A stretch of DNA of 40,494 nt from Candidatus Zixiibacteriota bacterium (lineage in GTDB: Bacteria > Zixibacteria > MSB-5A5 > GN15 > JAAZOE01), in contig JAZGGI010000036.1 in NCBI GenBank assembly GCA_036480375.1, forward strand, positions 1 through 40,494, written 5' to 3'. The notes beneath the pieces were generated by a model. That model saw only the letters and a program-made list of their open reading frames with translations, was not told the origin of the DNA and did not search any database. Positions within the stretch are counted from its first letter, which is position 1; each line of letters opens with the position of its first letter. Positions 32,267 through 40,306 of this stretch are shown here, in pieces. The translations under genes were made by a program, and so were the position numbers.

Positions 32267-33418
32267 TTAATGGGGAACGCATTTCCTTAAAGCGGATATT
32301 AAAGTCTTCATGTCGGATTCATTATTGTACAGGTGAACAGAAACTCGGATACATCCTTCACGCAATGACGTGATAATCGATTTACGGGTGAGATACTTGT
32401 AAATATCTTCGATCTTATCACCCGTGTCTCTAAAACTCAAAATTGAGCTTCGATGTTTTTGCGCCAGGGAACTCGCGATTTGAAAATACGGTTCCGATTT
32501 GAGATAGGTGATCAATTTATCAAGTAAATTATGATTATGCTTTTGAATATTCTTAATCCCGTTTTTAAGCATAAAATCAAGAGACCATTCAATAGCATTC
32601 ACCAGTGACACCGGATACGTCCCCAGTTCATATTGCTGAGCGCCCAATACATAGGATTTATTGAAATTGCGAAAATTTGACCAGTTAGCTTTCCAGTCAA
32701 CTCCCAGCCAGCTTCGCCAGGGGGGCAATATAATTTTCTGGATCCTATCGGAAGCGTAAAAGATCCCCGTTCCCTGTGGTGACAGCAGCCATTTTTGACC
32801 TCCGGCCGAAGCGATATCGATGCCCCAGTCTTTGACTCGTAGCGGTTCACATCCGGCGCCCTGAATGGCGTCGACGACAAAATATATTTTGTGCTTCCCG
32901 CAAATCTCTCCGATTTTTTTCAGGTCATTTTTATGACCGTTAAAAAACTGCACGAAAGAAATCGATACGACTTTCGTTTTTTTCGTTATAGCTTTTTGCA
33001 AATCATCGATATTTAGAAACCCGTTTTGCGTCTTAATAAATTTAACTTTAATGCCGCGGTTGCGGAGTTCCAGCCAGGGATAAACATTGGCGGGAAATTC
33101 TACATCGACGAGAAGCACTTCATCATCTTTGCCTAAGGGCAATCCAAACGCGGCCAGGTTGATGCCGAAGGTTGTATTGAATCCAAATCCGGTTTCCGAC
33201 TGCCGGCATCCGAAAATCTTCGAGGCATTTCTACGTATTGAATCTAACGACGAAAACAATTCTTTCCGCGCTCCGATGGCCGCCATATTCGCGATGCGAT
33301 TACTGTCGGTTATGATTTTGAAAGCCGGATTGGGGAGAGGACCATTTGAGGCGGCATTGAAATAAACTTTCTTACTGGTGTGTGGAAAGTGTCTGCGAAG
33401 AGATTTCTCGATGCTCAT
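32267..33418 (-). CDS. Class V aminotransferase-fold PLP enzyme
   Basis: 383 residues. It shows VYFNAASNGPLPNPAFK (cysteine-desulfurase/isopenicillin-N-epimerase-like opening), VVSISFVQFFNGHKNDLK, FVVDAIQGAGCEPL with the pyridine-binding Asp, and the Schiff-base Lys209 in SAGGQKWLLSPQGTGIFY. The late IRVSVHLYNNESDM is also typical. No catalytic Cys loop like that of IscS is visible, so a lyase or epimerase-like role is more likely than desulfuration. Its substrate is unknown. It shares class with the gene at 7174 but is a separate lineage. Confidence 0.85.
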   Translation of the reverse strand: MSIEKSLRRHFPHTSKKVYFNAASNGPLPNPAFKIITDSNRIANMAAIGARKELFSSLDSIRRNASKIFGCRQSETGFGFNTTFGINLAAFGLPLGKDDEVLLVDVEFPANVYPWLELRNRGIKVKFIKTQNGFLNIDDLQKAITKKTKVVSISFVQFFNGHKNDLKKIGEICGKHKIYFVVDAIQGAGCEPLRVKDWGIDIASAGGQKWLLSPQGTGIFYASDRIQKIILPPWRSWLGVDWKANWSNFRNFNKSYVLGAQQYELGTYPVSLVNAIEWSLDFMLKNGIKNIQKHNHNLLDKLITYLKSEPYFQIASSLAQKHRSSILSFRDTGDKIEDIYKYLTRKSIITSLREGCIRVSVHLYNNESDMKTLISALRKCVPH

Positions 33419-33427
33419 TTTTAATCC

Positions 33428-33853
33428 TTAAAGAATATATATATATCCGATTATGCCGTAGACTATGACCAGCTTTATCAAATAACCGGCCAGTTGAAAT
33501 AAAACATACGATAGAGGTAATTTTACTCGCATAATCAGGGATATCGTAAAAGGTACTATTCCCAGGACAAAAAGAACAAATGCGACGGCGATGCCCGCCC
33601 GCGCGCCATAAAAAGGAAGGGTTAAATAAAACAAACTGTAAATAGCGGATGGGACGGCAACGAGAAACGATAATTGCATTATATATTTGGAGAAGAAATA
33701 ACCGATGCTGATCTCTTCCAAAATATCTTTGGGGAGTTTATTGAGTAACGCCAATTTTTTCTCCAGAAGATACCAGATATAATCGATTATCAAAAGCGAG
33801 ATTCCGGCCCAGAGAAGTGAAAAGAGCAAAAGCTCAAAACTGAATCCCATCAT
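33428..33853 (-). CDS. Four-helix integral membrane protein, unknown
   Basis: About 141 residues from the ATG at 33853, which overlaps the stop of the SDR gene as ATGA with AAGGA eight bases upstream; a longer frame starting at 33880 would overlap more. Four hydrophobic helices are visible, e.g. FELLLFSLLWAGISLLIIDY and GIAVAFVLFVLGIVPFTISL. There is a short polar loop KLALLNKLPKDILEE. No family is recognised. Coupling to the SDR gene suggests a joint role in lipid or envelope sugar metabolism, but that is inference. Confidence 0.65.
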   Translation of the reverse strand: MMGFSFELLLFSLLWAGISLLIIDYIWYLLEKKLALLNKLPKDILEEISIGYFFSKYIMQLSFLVAVPSAIYSLFYLTLPFYGARAGIAVAFVLFVLGIVPFTISLIMRVKLPLSYVLFQLAGYLIKLVIVYGIIGYIYIL

Positions 33854-34842
33854 TTTAGCCATCCTTTTTTGCGGTACCACTTAATTGCCATTCGAGCGCC
33901 ATGGGTAAAATTCGTTTGCGCCTCGAAACCCAGTTCATTCCTGGCTTTGGATACGTCAAATTCCCAGTCGGCGGTTAATTCTATTACTTTTTCCCGCGAA
34001 AAGTGAGGCGTTTGCCCCAAAGCCCGGAATAAAAATTCGGAGAATAACGCCATGCCTTTAAGAAACGATAGAGGGATCGAGATACCAATCCCTTTTTTAT
34101 TAAGTAATGTACCTATCTCATCGAGCATTTCCCGAATTGTGTGCGCTTCTCTATCTGCGATTATATATGCCTGGCCGGAAGAAGTTGATGATTCGATCGC
34201 ACATTTAATTGCTTCAGCCAGGTCATCGACATAAATCATCTGAACTCGATTTCGCCCCCCCGCCATATAGGGACGGATACCTTTGTTGACGATATTAAAC
34301 AGTGGAAAGATTGCTTTGTCTCCCGGACCGTAAACACCGGGCGGGCGAAGAATTGTAATCGGGAATAAATCAAAATATGGTCGAGCTGCTTCTTCGGCGG
34401 CAAGTTTGCTCTGTCCATAAGTTGTCAGGGGTTGCGGCGGGTTTTCTTCGCGACGGGGCTTACCAGGTGACGGCCCGTAAGCTGCGGTCGATGAAATAAG
34501 AACAAATCTCTTGAGATTAATATTGTGATTCTTGACGGCGTTCAATATATTCAAAGTTCCCTGCTGATTAATCCGAAAATATGTTTCCTTCCTTTTCGCC
34601 TTAACCAGGCCGGCCAGATGAATTATGTAATCGGCACCGGTTACCGCCGGAATGAGAAAATCGGGATTGGTAATGTCGGCCATGTATTTGCTATAGGGAA
34701 TATCGCTGAGTAAGCTTAAATTTGAACTCTCTCGACAGATAATCCTGATGGCGTATCCTGACGCGGCCAGGAGCCGGCAAACTCGGCTGCCGATAAAACC
34801 ATTAGCGCCTGTTATTAAAATCGTTTTGATTTCGCCCTGCAT
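33850..34842 (-). CDS. NAD-dependent epimerase/dehydratase (extended SDR)
   Basis: 330 residues. The Rossmann motif is TGANGFIGSRVCRLL, followed by HLAGLVKAKRKE, a Ser in VLISSTAAYGP, and the catalytic Tyr-x3-Lys in TYGQSKLAAEEA. Then come PPGVYGPGDKAIFP and the family block YVDDLAEAI. It probably acts on a nucleotide sugar or a sterol-like/terpenoid alcohol; the substrate is unknown. Downstream comes the coupled four-helix membrane protein. Confidence 0.9.
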   Translation of the reverse strand: MQGEIKTILITGANGFIGSRVCRLLAASGYAIRIICRESSNLSLLSDIPYSKYMADITNPDFLIPAVTGADYIIHLAGLVKAKRKETYFRINQQGTLNILNAVKNHNINLKRFVLISSTAAYGPSPGKPRREENPPQPLTTYGQSKLAAEEAARPYFDLFPITILRPPGVYGPGDKAIFPLFNIVNKGIRPYMAGGRNRVQMIYVDDLAEAIKCAIESSTSSGQAYIIADREAHTIREMLDEIGTLLNKKGIGISIPLSFLKGMALFSEFLFRALGQTPHFSREKVIELTADWEFDVSKARNELGFEAQTNFTHGARMAIKWYRKKGWLK

Positions 34843-34880
34843 CCCGCCAATTTACCGGATTGAAGGCTGCTTTTCAAGCT

Positions 34881-35549
34881 TTAGTTATGCTCAGATTCAT
34901 CGTTATAAATCTTGTATTGTGATCCCAATTTTACCAGAGCCATCGCCATGACCGTTCGGGGCCGTTGATCCCAGATATGCTGAGCGGCTTCAATCATGCT
35001 TTGTCCGGTCGCGAAGATATCATCGAAGAGAAGAATATTTTTTTCCTGGACTAATTCAGGATAATCGAGGCGGTATCGCCTTAAATTATCCTCTATTCTC
35101 TCGTTAAAGGTACGCGCCTTTTGAGGCGGGCCGACATTAATATGCGAAAAAATATCATGACGAACCGGCCAGTTAAATTCTTTTCCTATTGCTTCAGCCA
35201 GGTATTTCACGGGACTTATCGGGCAATTTGTAATTGTATCGGGAATTGTTATTATCAAATCCGGATGTTGAGGAAGAGGATATTCCCTGATAAAACTAAT
35301 TAGAATCCCAGATAGTTTCTTTGCCGCTTGCGCATTTTGGCGGTATTTCATCAAATGAATCAAACGTCCCATATCAGTCTTTTTGTGAAAAATATCCTCC
35401 GAATACTTGCCCAGAGCAGCCGAGTATGAAAAAGGACCCGGCAATTGATTGATGTTTATCTCGGGATTTAATCGGGCAATATCATTTTCATTCGCCCACA
35501 GCCGAAAAAAGGACAAAATATATTTTTCTAATAATTCCCGGAGTTTCAT
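34881..35549 (-). CDS. ComF-like phosphoribosyltransferase
   Basis: About 222 residues from the ATG at 35549 (a TTG at 35585 is an alternative; neither has a strong ribosome-binding site). It has LIHLMKYRQNAQAAKKL (the LKxx region of ComF proteins) and ARTFNERIEDN. The PRPP motif is NILLFDDIFATGQSMIEAA, with its two Asp. The N-terminal zinc finger of classical ComF is missing. A role in DNA uptake cannot be claimed from this alone; it may be a general purine/pyrimidine salvage-type PRTase. Confidence 0.78.
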   Translation of the reverse strand: MKLRELLEKYILSFFRLWANENDIARLNPEININQLPGPFSYSAALGKYSEDIFHKKTDMGRLIHLMKYRQNAQAAKKLSGILISFIREYPLPQHPDLIITIPDTITNCPISPVKYLAEAIGKEFNWPVRHDIFSHINVGPPQKARTFNERIEDNLRRYRLDYPELVQEKNILLFDDIFATGQSMIEAAQHIWDQRPRTVMAMALVKLGSQYKIYNDESEHN

Positions 35550-35706
35550 TAAATTACAATTTAAGCTATTTGGAAAATTTGGCAACTATTTCGCAATAAT
35601 GGACGCTTAAGTATTCAAAAAATCTTACGATTCAGGAACAAAAGGCAAGATTGGGGGTTAAAGTCATCAATAAGACAATCGAGGACAAATGTTGTTATAT
35701 ATTGAC

Positions 35707-35734
35707 TTGACCGCGAGAAGAAAATCCTTATATT
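35707..35734 (+). promoter_or_regulatory. Sigma-70-like promoter of the HMA gene
   Basis: TTGACC (35707-35712), 16-base spacer, TATATT (35729-35734). Transcription would begin near 35741, followed by AGGAGG at 35756-35761 and the GTG start at 35767. Confidence 0.65.
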
Positions 35735-35766
35735 GTTTGTAGATAAAACTATTTTAGGAGGCTTGA

Positions 35767-36228
35767 GTGAAAATGCGTATATTTTCGGTATGTTTGATGT
35801 TGGTCGCTCTCTTTGCGTTTGGCAGCTCGGCGATTGCCGGTGAGGGATGTCCTTCCTCCAAAGCCAAGTTGACCAAAGCTAATAGCGATGGACACACGGG
35901 CGCTTGTGTTCCGGGTAAGGATTGTGAAGTCGTTATTTTTACCGTATCGAACATGACTTGCGGCGGATGCGTCGGTAGAATTACCAAAACTCTGACGGCC
36001 GTTGAAGGCGTTCATGGCGTCAAGGTCAGCCTTGAGAAAGGTACCGCCACCGTTCATTATAAGATAGATTCCAAGGTGGAACCTTCTATGTTGACGGCGG
36101 TTGTTACCAAAGCCGGTTATCCGGCCAAATTGTCTGACGCCAAGGCCACCGGTGCAAAGGCCGCTCACGGCGGTTGCGACCCGGCCAAGTGCAAAGACAA
36201 AAAGGCCTGCTGCCCGGGCAAGAAATAA
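35767..36228 (+). CDS. Secreted heavy-metal-associated (HMA) protein
   Basis: 153 residues starting at GTG five bases after AGGAGG; the in-frame ATG at 35773 is the alternative. A signal peptide (RIFSVCLMLVALFAFGSSAIAG) directs it out of the cytoplasm. The HMA domain spans about 57-125, with the metal motif Met-Thr-Cys65-Gly-Gly-Cys68 and TKAGYPAKL at its end, the layout of copper chaperones and MerP. The tail is Cys-rich (CDPAKCKDKKACCPGKK) and may add metal sites. HMA domains are usually cytosolic or MerP-like, so this may be a periplasmic copper or mercury scavenger. It is a single-gene unit with its own promoter. Confidence 0.88.
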   Translation: MKMRIFSVCLMLVALFAFGSSAIAGEGCPSSKAKLTKANSDGHTGACVPGKDCEVVIFTVSNMTCGGCVGRITKTLTAVEGVHGVKVSLEKGTATVHYKIDSKVEPSMLTAVVTKAGYPAKLSDAKATGAKAAHGGCDPAKCKDKKACCPGKK

Positions 36229-36245
36229 GTTTATATTATAAACTT
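36227..36245. repeat. 19-bp AT-rich dyad at the HMA stop codon
   Basis: AAGTTTATA-T-TATAAACTT overlaps the TAA stop and lies ahead of the terminator at 36255. It may simply stabilise the 3' end. Confidence 0.4.
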
Positions 36246-36254
36246 AAAAATTTG

Positions 36255-36287
36255 GCGGAGGAGCCTGGGTGAGTTTCTCCGCTTTTT
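36255..36287 (+). terminator. Intrinsic terminator after the HMA gene
   Basis: GCGGAG and CTCCGC pair across a 16-base loop and are followed by TTTTT, 26 bases after the stop codon. Confidence 0.75.
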
Positions 36288-36326
36288 CTATTGCCCCAAT
36301 CAGATATTTTGGGCTATATTAGCGCC

Positions 36327-37274
36327 ATGAAATTTATAGAATGTTTTCTTGCGATAAGCATGATATTTATTCTCGTTATCCCCGCTTACGCCACCAAGTA
36401 CGCCGGTGAGCCGTTTTCGTTAGGCGTTGGCGCCGGGCCTCTCGGTATGGGGGGAGCCGTCATTGCGGGACCATTCAACGCGACATCCGGTTATTGGAAT
36501 CCTGCCGGACTGGCCTACACTTCCGGACGCCAGATAATGACCATGCACTCGGAAACATTCGGTTCGCTTCTGAATCATGATTTTATCGGATTTTCTTCTA
36601 ATTCTGGAAAATCTACGGGATTGAATAGCTATGGTGCCTACCTGTATTATCTGGGAGGGGGTGGCATAAAAATTACCGAATTTGATCCCCAGAGTCAATA
36701 TCCGGTTGTCGTTCGAGAAGAAAATCATTTTGATATTATGCTGGGCGGATCGCTGGCAGGCAAATATCGGGATAATGTATCATATGGCATCACCGCCAAG
36801 ATAATATACCGCGATATCGCCGTTGAAACCGCCTACGGTCTGGGCCTAGATGCCGGGGTTGTCTATAAAGTAGATACCATAATAACCGCGGCGCTGGTCG
36901 TCACCGATTTGACCTCAACTTTTCTGGCCTATTCCAATGATAATACCGAAACGATTTATCCCGCTGTCAAACCGGGGATGTCGATTCGCTTCGCCCATCA
37001 AAGTATGACGGCTCTTGCAACAGGACAGGTGATTTTCAGATTCGAAGGACGAAAGCAAAACGCCGAGTTATGGCAGGGCGAAATCTCAGCCGATTTTCAA
37101 GCTGGTTTACAACTGGGTTATAAAGATATCGCGTTCGGACGAATCGGGTATGACCAGTCTCGTTTTACTGCCGGACTCGGCGCCATTTTTGATAAATATA
37201 TAATTGATCTGGCGTATTTACATCACAGTGATTTTGATGAAACTTTCCGCATCTCCGCGGGAATAAATTTCTGA
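36327..37274 (+). CDS. PorV/PorQ-family outer-membrane beta-barrel protein
   Basis: 315 residues from ATG 36327 (a frame reaching 36291 has no better site). After a signal peptide ending in PAYA comes the diagnostic opening SLGVGAGPLGMGGAVIAG and YWNPAGLAY. The rest alternates short amphipathic strands, e.g. DNVSYGITAKIIYRDIAV and LQLGYKDIAFGRIGYD, and ends in an aromatic-hydrophobic strand (FRISAGINF) as expected for BAM-dependent insertion. PorV/PorQ proteins are typical of the FCB group and support surface-protein secretion. Confidence 0.85.
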   Translation: MKFIECFLAISMIFILVIPAYATKYAGEPFSLGVGAGPLGMGGAVIAGPFNATSGYWNPAGLAYTSGRQIMTMHSETFGSLLNHDFIGFSSNSGKSTGLNSYGAYLYYLGGGGIKITEFDPQSQYPVVVREENHFDIMLGGSLAGKYRDNVSYGITAKIIYRDIAVETAYGLGLDAGVVYKVDTIITAALVVTDLTSTFLAYSNDNTETIYPAVKPGMSIRFAHQSMTALATGQVIFRFEGRKQNAELWQGEISADFQAGLQLGYKDIAFGRIGYDQSRFTAGLGAIFDKYIIDLAYLHHSDFDETFRISAGINF

Positions 37275-37328
37275 AAATAATTATTCTGGTGGGACAAGAT
37301 CAAATCCGACCAGACTATCCTAAACACT

Positions 37329-37862
37329 TTAATTGCCTTTGATGGGTAAGACGAACTCAAATGAATCGGCTTCCTTGTCTGAAGGCAATGTGAATCCGGC
37401 TATTTCTTGAAAACTTCTATCCCAGTCAACTGCTTCTTTGGCTTGGCGTTTAGTCTCACGGCCGAATTCTTTCAGTAGTTCGTTAATGAAAACTTTTCCT
37501 TTCCCTAGGGCTTCTTGTTGTTCAGTCACTAATTGCTTTCTCGCCTCCAAATAACTGATCTTTAGGCTATTCGGATTTCCCTTACTATCAAGTACAATTC
37601 GATGTGCTTGATGTCGGGCTATCTCTATAAGATCTTTGTCTTTAACAAGGCCGAAGTAGTTTTTGCCTAGCGCAATAAAAAATAAAAGTACTTGACCTAC
37701 AATGAATATAAATCCCCACCGGAGCAAAGACCATTCGCGTTCAGTGAGTTGAGAACCTTCGGTGGTAAACTCATGCCAACCATGATAGAAGAAGAATATC
37801 CATGAGGCAATAATGATGCCACTAAATATGGTCAAGACTACTATTCTCGTCACAAGCCGCAT
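37329..37862 (-). CDS. Two-helix membrane protein with cytoplasmic coiled coil
   Basis: 177 residues. Transmembrane helices are VLTIFSGIIIASWIFFFYH (about 9-27) and LLRWGFIFIVGQVLLFFIAL (about 46-65). The remaining 110 residues are cytoplasmic, charged and helical (SYLEARKQLVTEQQEALGKG, then LLKEFGRETKRQAKEAVDWD) and suggest a coiled coil. No family is recognised. The ATG overlaps the stop of the EVE gene by one base (TAATG), so the two are made together. Confidence 0.65.
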   Translation of the reverse strand: MRLVTRIVVLTIFSGIIIASWIFFFYHGWHEFTTEGSQLTEREWSLLRWGFIFIVGQVLLFFIALGKNYFGLVKDKDLIEIARHQAHRIVLDSKGNPNSLKISYLEARKQLVTEQQEALGKGKVFINELLKEFGRETKRQAKEAVDWDRSFQEIAGFTLPSDKEADSFEFVLPIKGN

Positions 37863-38314
37863 TATGTTTGCCCTCCATTAACTGAAGTACCGGGAGGAGA
37901 CCAATCTCCACCGAGATAATGTTTTATCAGTTCTCGTAATTCCATATCTTCTGATTCTGTAAGAAGGAAGTTAGTCCCCGGTGGATACCGAAACAGCAGA
38001 TTATTTCCCAGAACCGGATTATTTTGAATAAGCTTACTTGGGATAAATCGTTTTGGGTGGGCAAGAAAGGACTTCTTACACTCAACCTTAACCCGATTAA
38101 CACCCTGCTCATCTACGAACGTGTGCGAATCCGATATTTGACCCCATCCGTAAAGTCCACGATGTTTTGGACTGCCAGCCAGCCAGAAGTATATGATGTT
38201 TCCAGCATTCATCTTGTCGCGTTCCCTACTGGCAAGCCAAGCTACGCGATCACCAACCTTGAGGTGTTTGCGAAGATCGTACTTTTCAGGTACTGATTGA
38301 AATATGAAACTCAT
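37862..38314 (-). CDS. EVE-domain protein
   Basis: 150 residues, nearly all an EVE domain (PUA-like fold). It has FIFQSVPEKYDLRKHL, VGDRVAWLASRERDKMNAGN and IYFWLAGSPKHRGLYGWGQI, and ends near ELRELIKHYLGG. EVE domains bind modified bases in DNA or RNA and are often found in modification-dependent restriction or RNA-modification contexts. Here it is translationally coupled to a membrane coiled-coil protein instead of a nuclease. No ribosome-binding site of note is seen. Function unknown; family likely. Confidence 0.75.
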   Translation of the reverse strand: MSFIFQSVPEKYDLRKHLKVGDRVAWLASRERDKMNAGNIIYFWLAGSPKHRGLYGWGQISDSHTFVDEQGVNRVKVECKKSFLAHPKRFIPSKLIQNNPVLGNNLLFRYPPGTNFLLTESEDMELRELIKHYLGGDWSPPGTSVNGGQT

Positions 38315-38843
38315 AAATTCTCCAATGTGGTTAAAGATCTATATTGCCGTTAACAAGATATCCTTGAGTCCTATACATTATCCTGGTTTTCATTTCTATT
38401 ATCATTAATAACAATCTACCATTCGTAAGCTAAGGAAATCTAATTAAAAGCATTCGTAACTTTGATTTCCCAGGCTTATTACTTTAGCCCAGTGCTGGCT
38501 GATATTTGTAGATGATACCAGATGCAGTACCTAATAAAACCTAAAAGCTATACGCGAATAATGCAAGAAAAATTTAGGCCTTTGACACTGAAAGCGAAAT
38601 ATAATTTACAGTAATTCCAATATCGATCATTCAAATGTTATTCATGCCGTGCCGACGTTCGCGCTTGCGAGGAAACTGGTAGCAGAATGAGTTATTGATT
38701 AAAATGTGTATAGGTTTAAATTTCAAATGTACTTTTCCCTTGCCCCGTGCGAGGGTATTATATACTTTGGGTTAACATGAATTCACAAACCACCGCAAAA
38801 AACGTCATTTACCTATTATACAGTTATCGCTTCGGGAGGACTC
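38315..38843. other. 529-base intergenic region, no gene found
   Basis: It lies between the minus-strand EVE pair and the plus-strand symporter and must carry both promoters. It is AT-rich, with a GC-rich island around 38650-38680. TTGCCC ... TATACT (about 38740-38765) resembles a promoter but the spacing is too short to call. No tRNA, terminator or repeat was seen. Confidence 0.4.
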
Positions 38844-40241
38844 GTGGAAAAATTTCATGAAATTCTAACTACTATTAATGATAATCTCTGGGGCAGTCAG
38901 GAAACTTTCCCCTGGATGCTTGTGGCGCTGATCGGAACGGGTATATTTATAGCATTTCGTCTATCGTGGATTCAGCTACGCCAGGTCAAACACGCCATCG
39001 ATATTACTCGGGGCAAATATGATAATCCCGAACACGCAGGGGATATCTCTCATTTTCAGGCTTTATCCACCGCTCTTTCGGCCACGATTGGAATTGGTAA
39101 TATAGCAGGAGTCGCTACAGCGATTCATTACGGCGGGCCGGGGGCCTTGTTTTGGATGTGGCTGACAGGGATTTTGGGAACATCACTAAAATACGCCGAA
39201 TGTACTCTTTCGATGAAGTATCGAAAAATCAATCCCGACGGCTCGGCGTCCGGCGGACCGATGTATTACATCGAAAAAGCCCTGGGATGGAAATGGCTGG
39301 CGGTTGTTTTTGCCGGAGCGGCGTCGATTTGCGCCCTGGCGACCGGAAATGCCGTGCAGGCTAACACCGTAGCCGACCAGATGAAATCCGATTTTAATAT
39401 CAGCGTCTATATCACCGGAGCCGTTATCGCGATTCTGGTTGGAATGGTTATTCTGGGCGGTATCAAAAGAATTGGTCGGGTAACATCAATTCTGGCGCCC
39501 ATCATGACCGTTATTTATATCCTCGGAGCTCTTTTAATTATTCTCATAAATTATGATAAAATTCCCGGAGCGATCACAACGATTGTCAATTCGGCTTTCT
39601 CGCCGCCGGGAATGGCGGCCGGATTTGCCGGAGCCGGATTCATGCACTGTCTTATCTGGGGAATCAAACGCGGCTTATTTTCGAATGAAGCCGGTCAGGG
39701 TTCGGCGCCGATCGCGCATGCCGCGGCCAAGACCGACGAACCGGTTCGCGAAGGTACCGTCGCCATGATGGGTCCTTACATTGATACCATCACAATTTGT
39801 ACTTTGACGGGACTTGTAATTGTCCTGACCAACGCCTGGAATGCGGTTGACGCGGCCGGAAACGGATTATTTCTCAACGGTTCTCCTTTAACGACTTATG
39901 CTTTTTCTCAGGGACTCACCTTCATGGGAGGATACGGCGGATATATCGTAACCGCAGCGGTGCTCCTCTTTGCCTCGTCAACGATGATATCATGGTCATA
40001 TTACGGCGACCGCTCGATTCAATATCTGTTTGGAGATAAAGTAATAATTCCGTACCGAATTATTTTCTGCCTGATGATTTTCTGGGGAGCAGTTAACCCG
40101 CTTGAAGTAGTCTGGACTTTTGGAGATATTTGTCTGGCCTTGATGGCCTTACCCAATCTGTTGGCCTTGATTGTTCTGGCCGGACTCGTCAAGAAAATAA
40201 CCGACGAATATTATTCCCGCGAACATAAACCCTACCGATAA
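38844..40241 (+). CDS. Sodium/alanine symporter (AGCS family)
   Basis: 465 residues with about eleven hydrophobic helices. It starts at GTG five bases after GGGAGG. The family block FSNEAGQGSAPIAHAAAKTD is present, along with ALSATIGIGNIAGVATAI and YAECTLSMKYR. It imports alanine or glycine with sodium. It follows a long upstream region and is a single-gene unit; the IS end lies only 15 bases past its stop. Confidence 0.95.
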   Translation: MEKFHEILTTINDNLWGSQETFPWMLVALIGTGIFIAFRLSWIQLRQVKHAIDITRGKYDNPEHAGDISHFQALSTALSATIGIGNIAGVATAIHYGGPGALFWMWLTGILGTSLKYAECTLSMKYRKINPDGSASGGPMYYIEKALGWKWLAVVFAGAASICALATGNAVQANTVADQMKSDFNISVYITGAVIAILVGMVILGGIKRIGRVTSILAPIMTVIYILGALLIILINYDKIPGAITTIVNSAFSPPGMAAGFAGAGFMHCLIWGIKRGLFSNEAGQGSAPIAHAAAKTDEPVREGTVAMMGPYIDTITICTLTGLVIVLTNAWNAVDAAGNGLFLNGSPLTTYAFSQGLTFMGGYGGYIVTAAVLLFASSTMISWSYYGDRSIQYLFGDKVIIPYRIIFCLMIFWGAVNPLEVVWTFGDICLALMALPNLLALIVLAGLVKKITDEYYSREHKPYR

Positions 40242-40256
40242 ATTCCAATAGATACC

Positions 40257-40272
40257 CCCGGCTAAAGCCGGG
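40257..40272. mobile_element. Right-end hairpin of an IS200/IS605 element
   Basis: CCCGGC-TAAA-GCCGGG is a compact imperfect-palindrome-type hairpin 35 bases beyond the transposase stop. Elements of this class have a subterminal hairpin at each end, recognised by TnpA as single-stranded DNA. The exact cleavage site is not resolved. Confidence 0.7.
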
Positions 40273-40306
40273 ATTCTATAGGCTTACACCAAACGCTTCG
40301 CGGTTG

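Noticed and set aside
38735-38770. Sigma-70 promoter for the symporter
   Set aside because: TTGCCC and TATACT are only about 15 bases apart, too close for a confident call.
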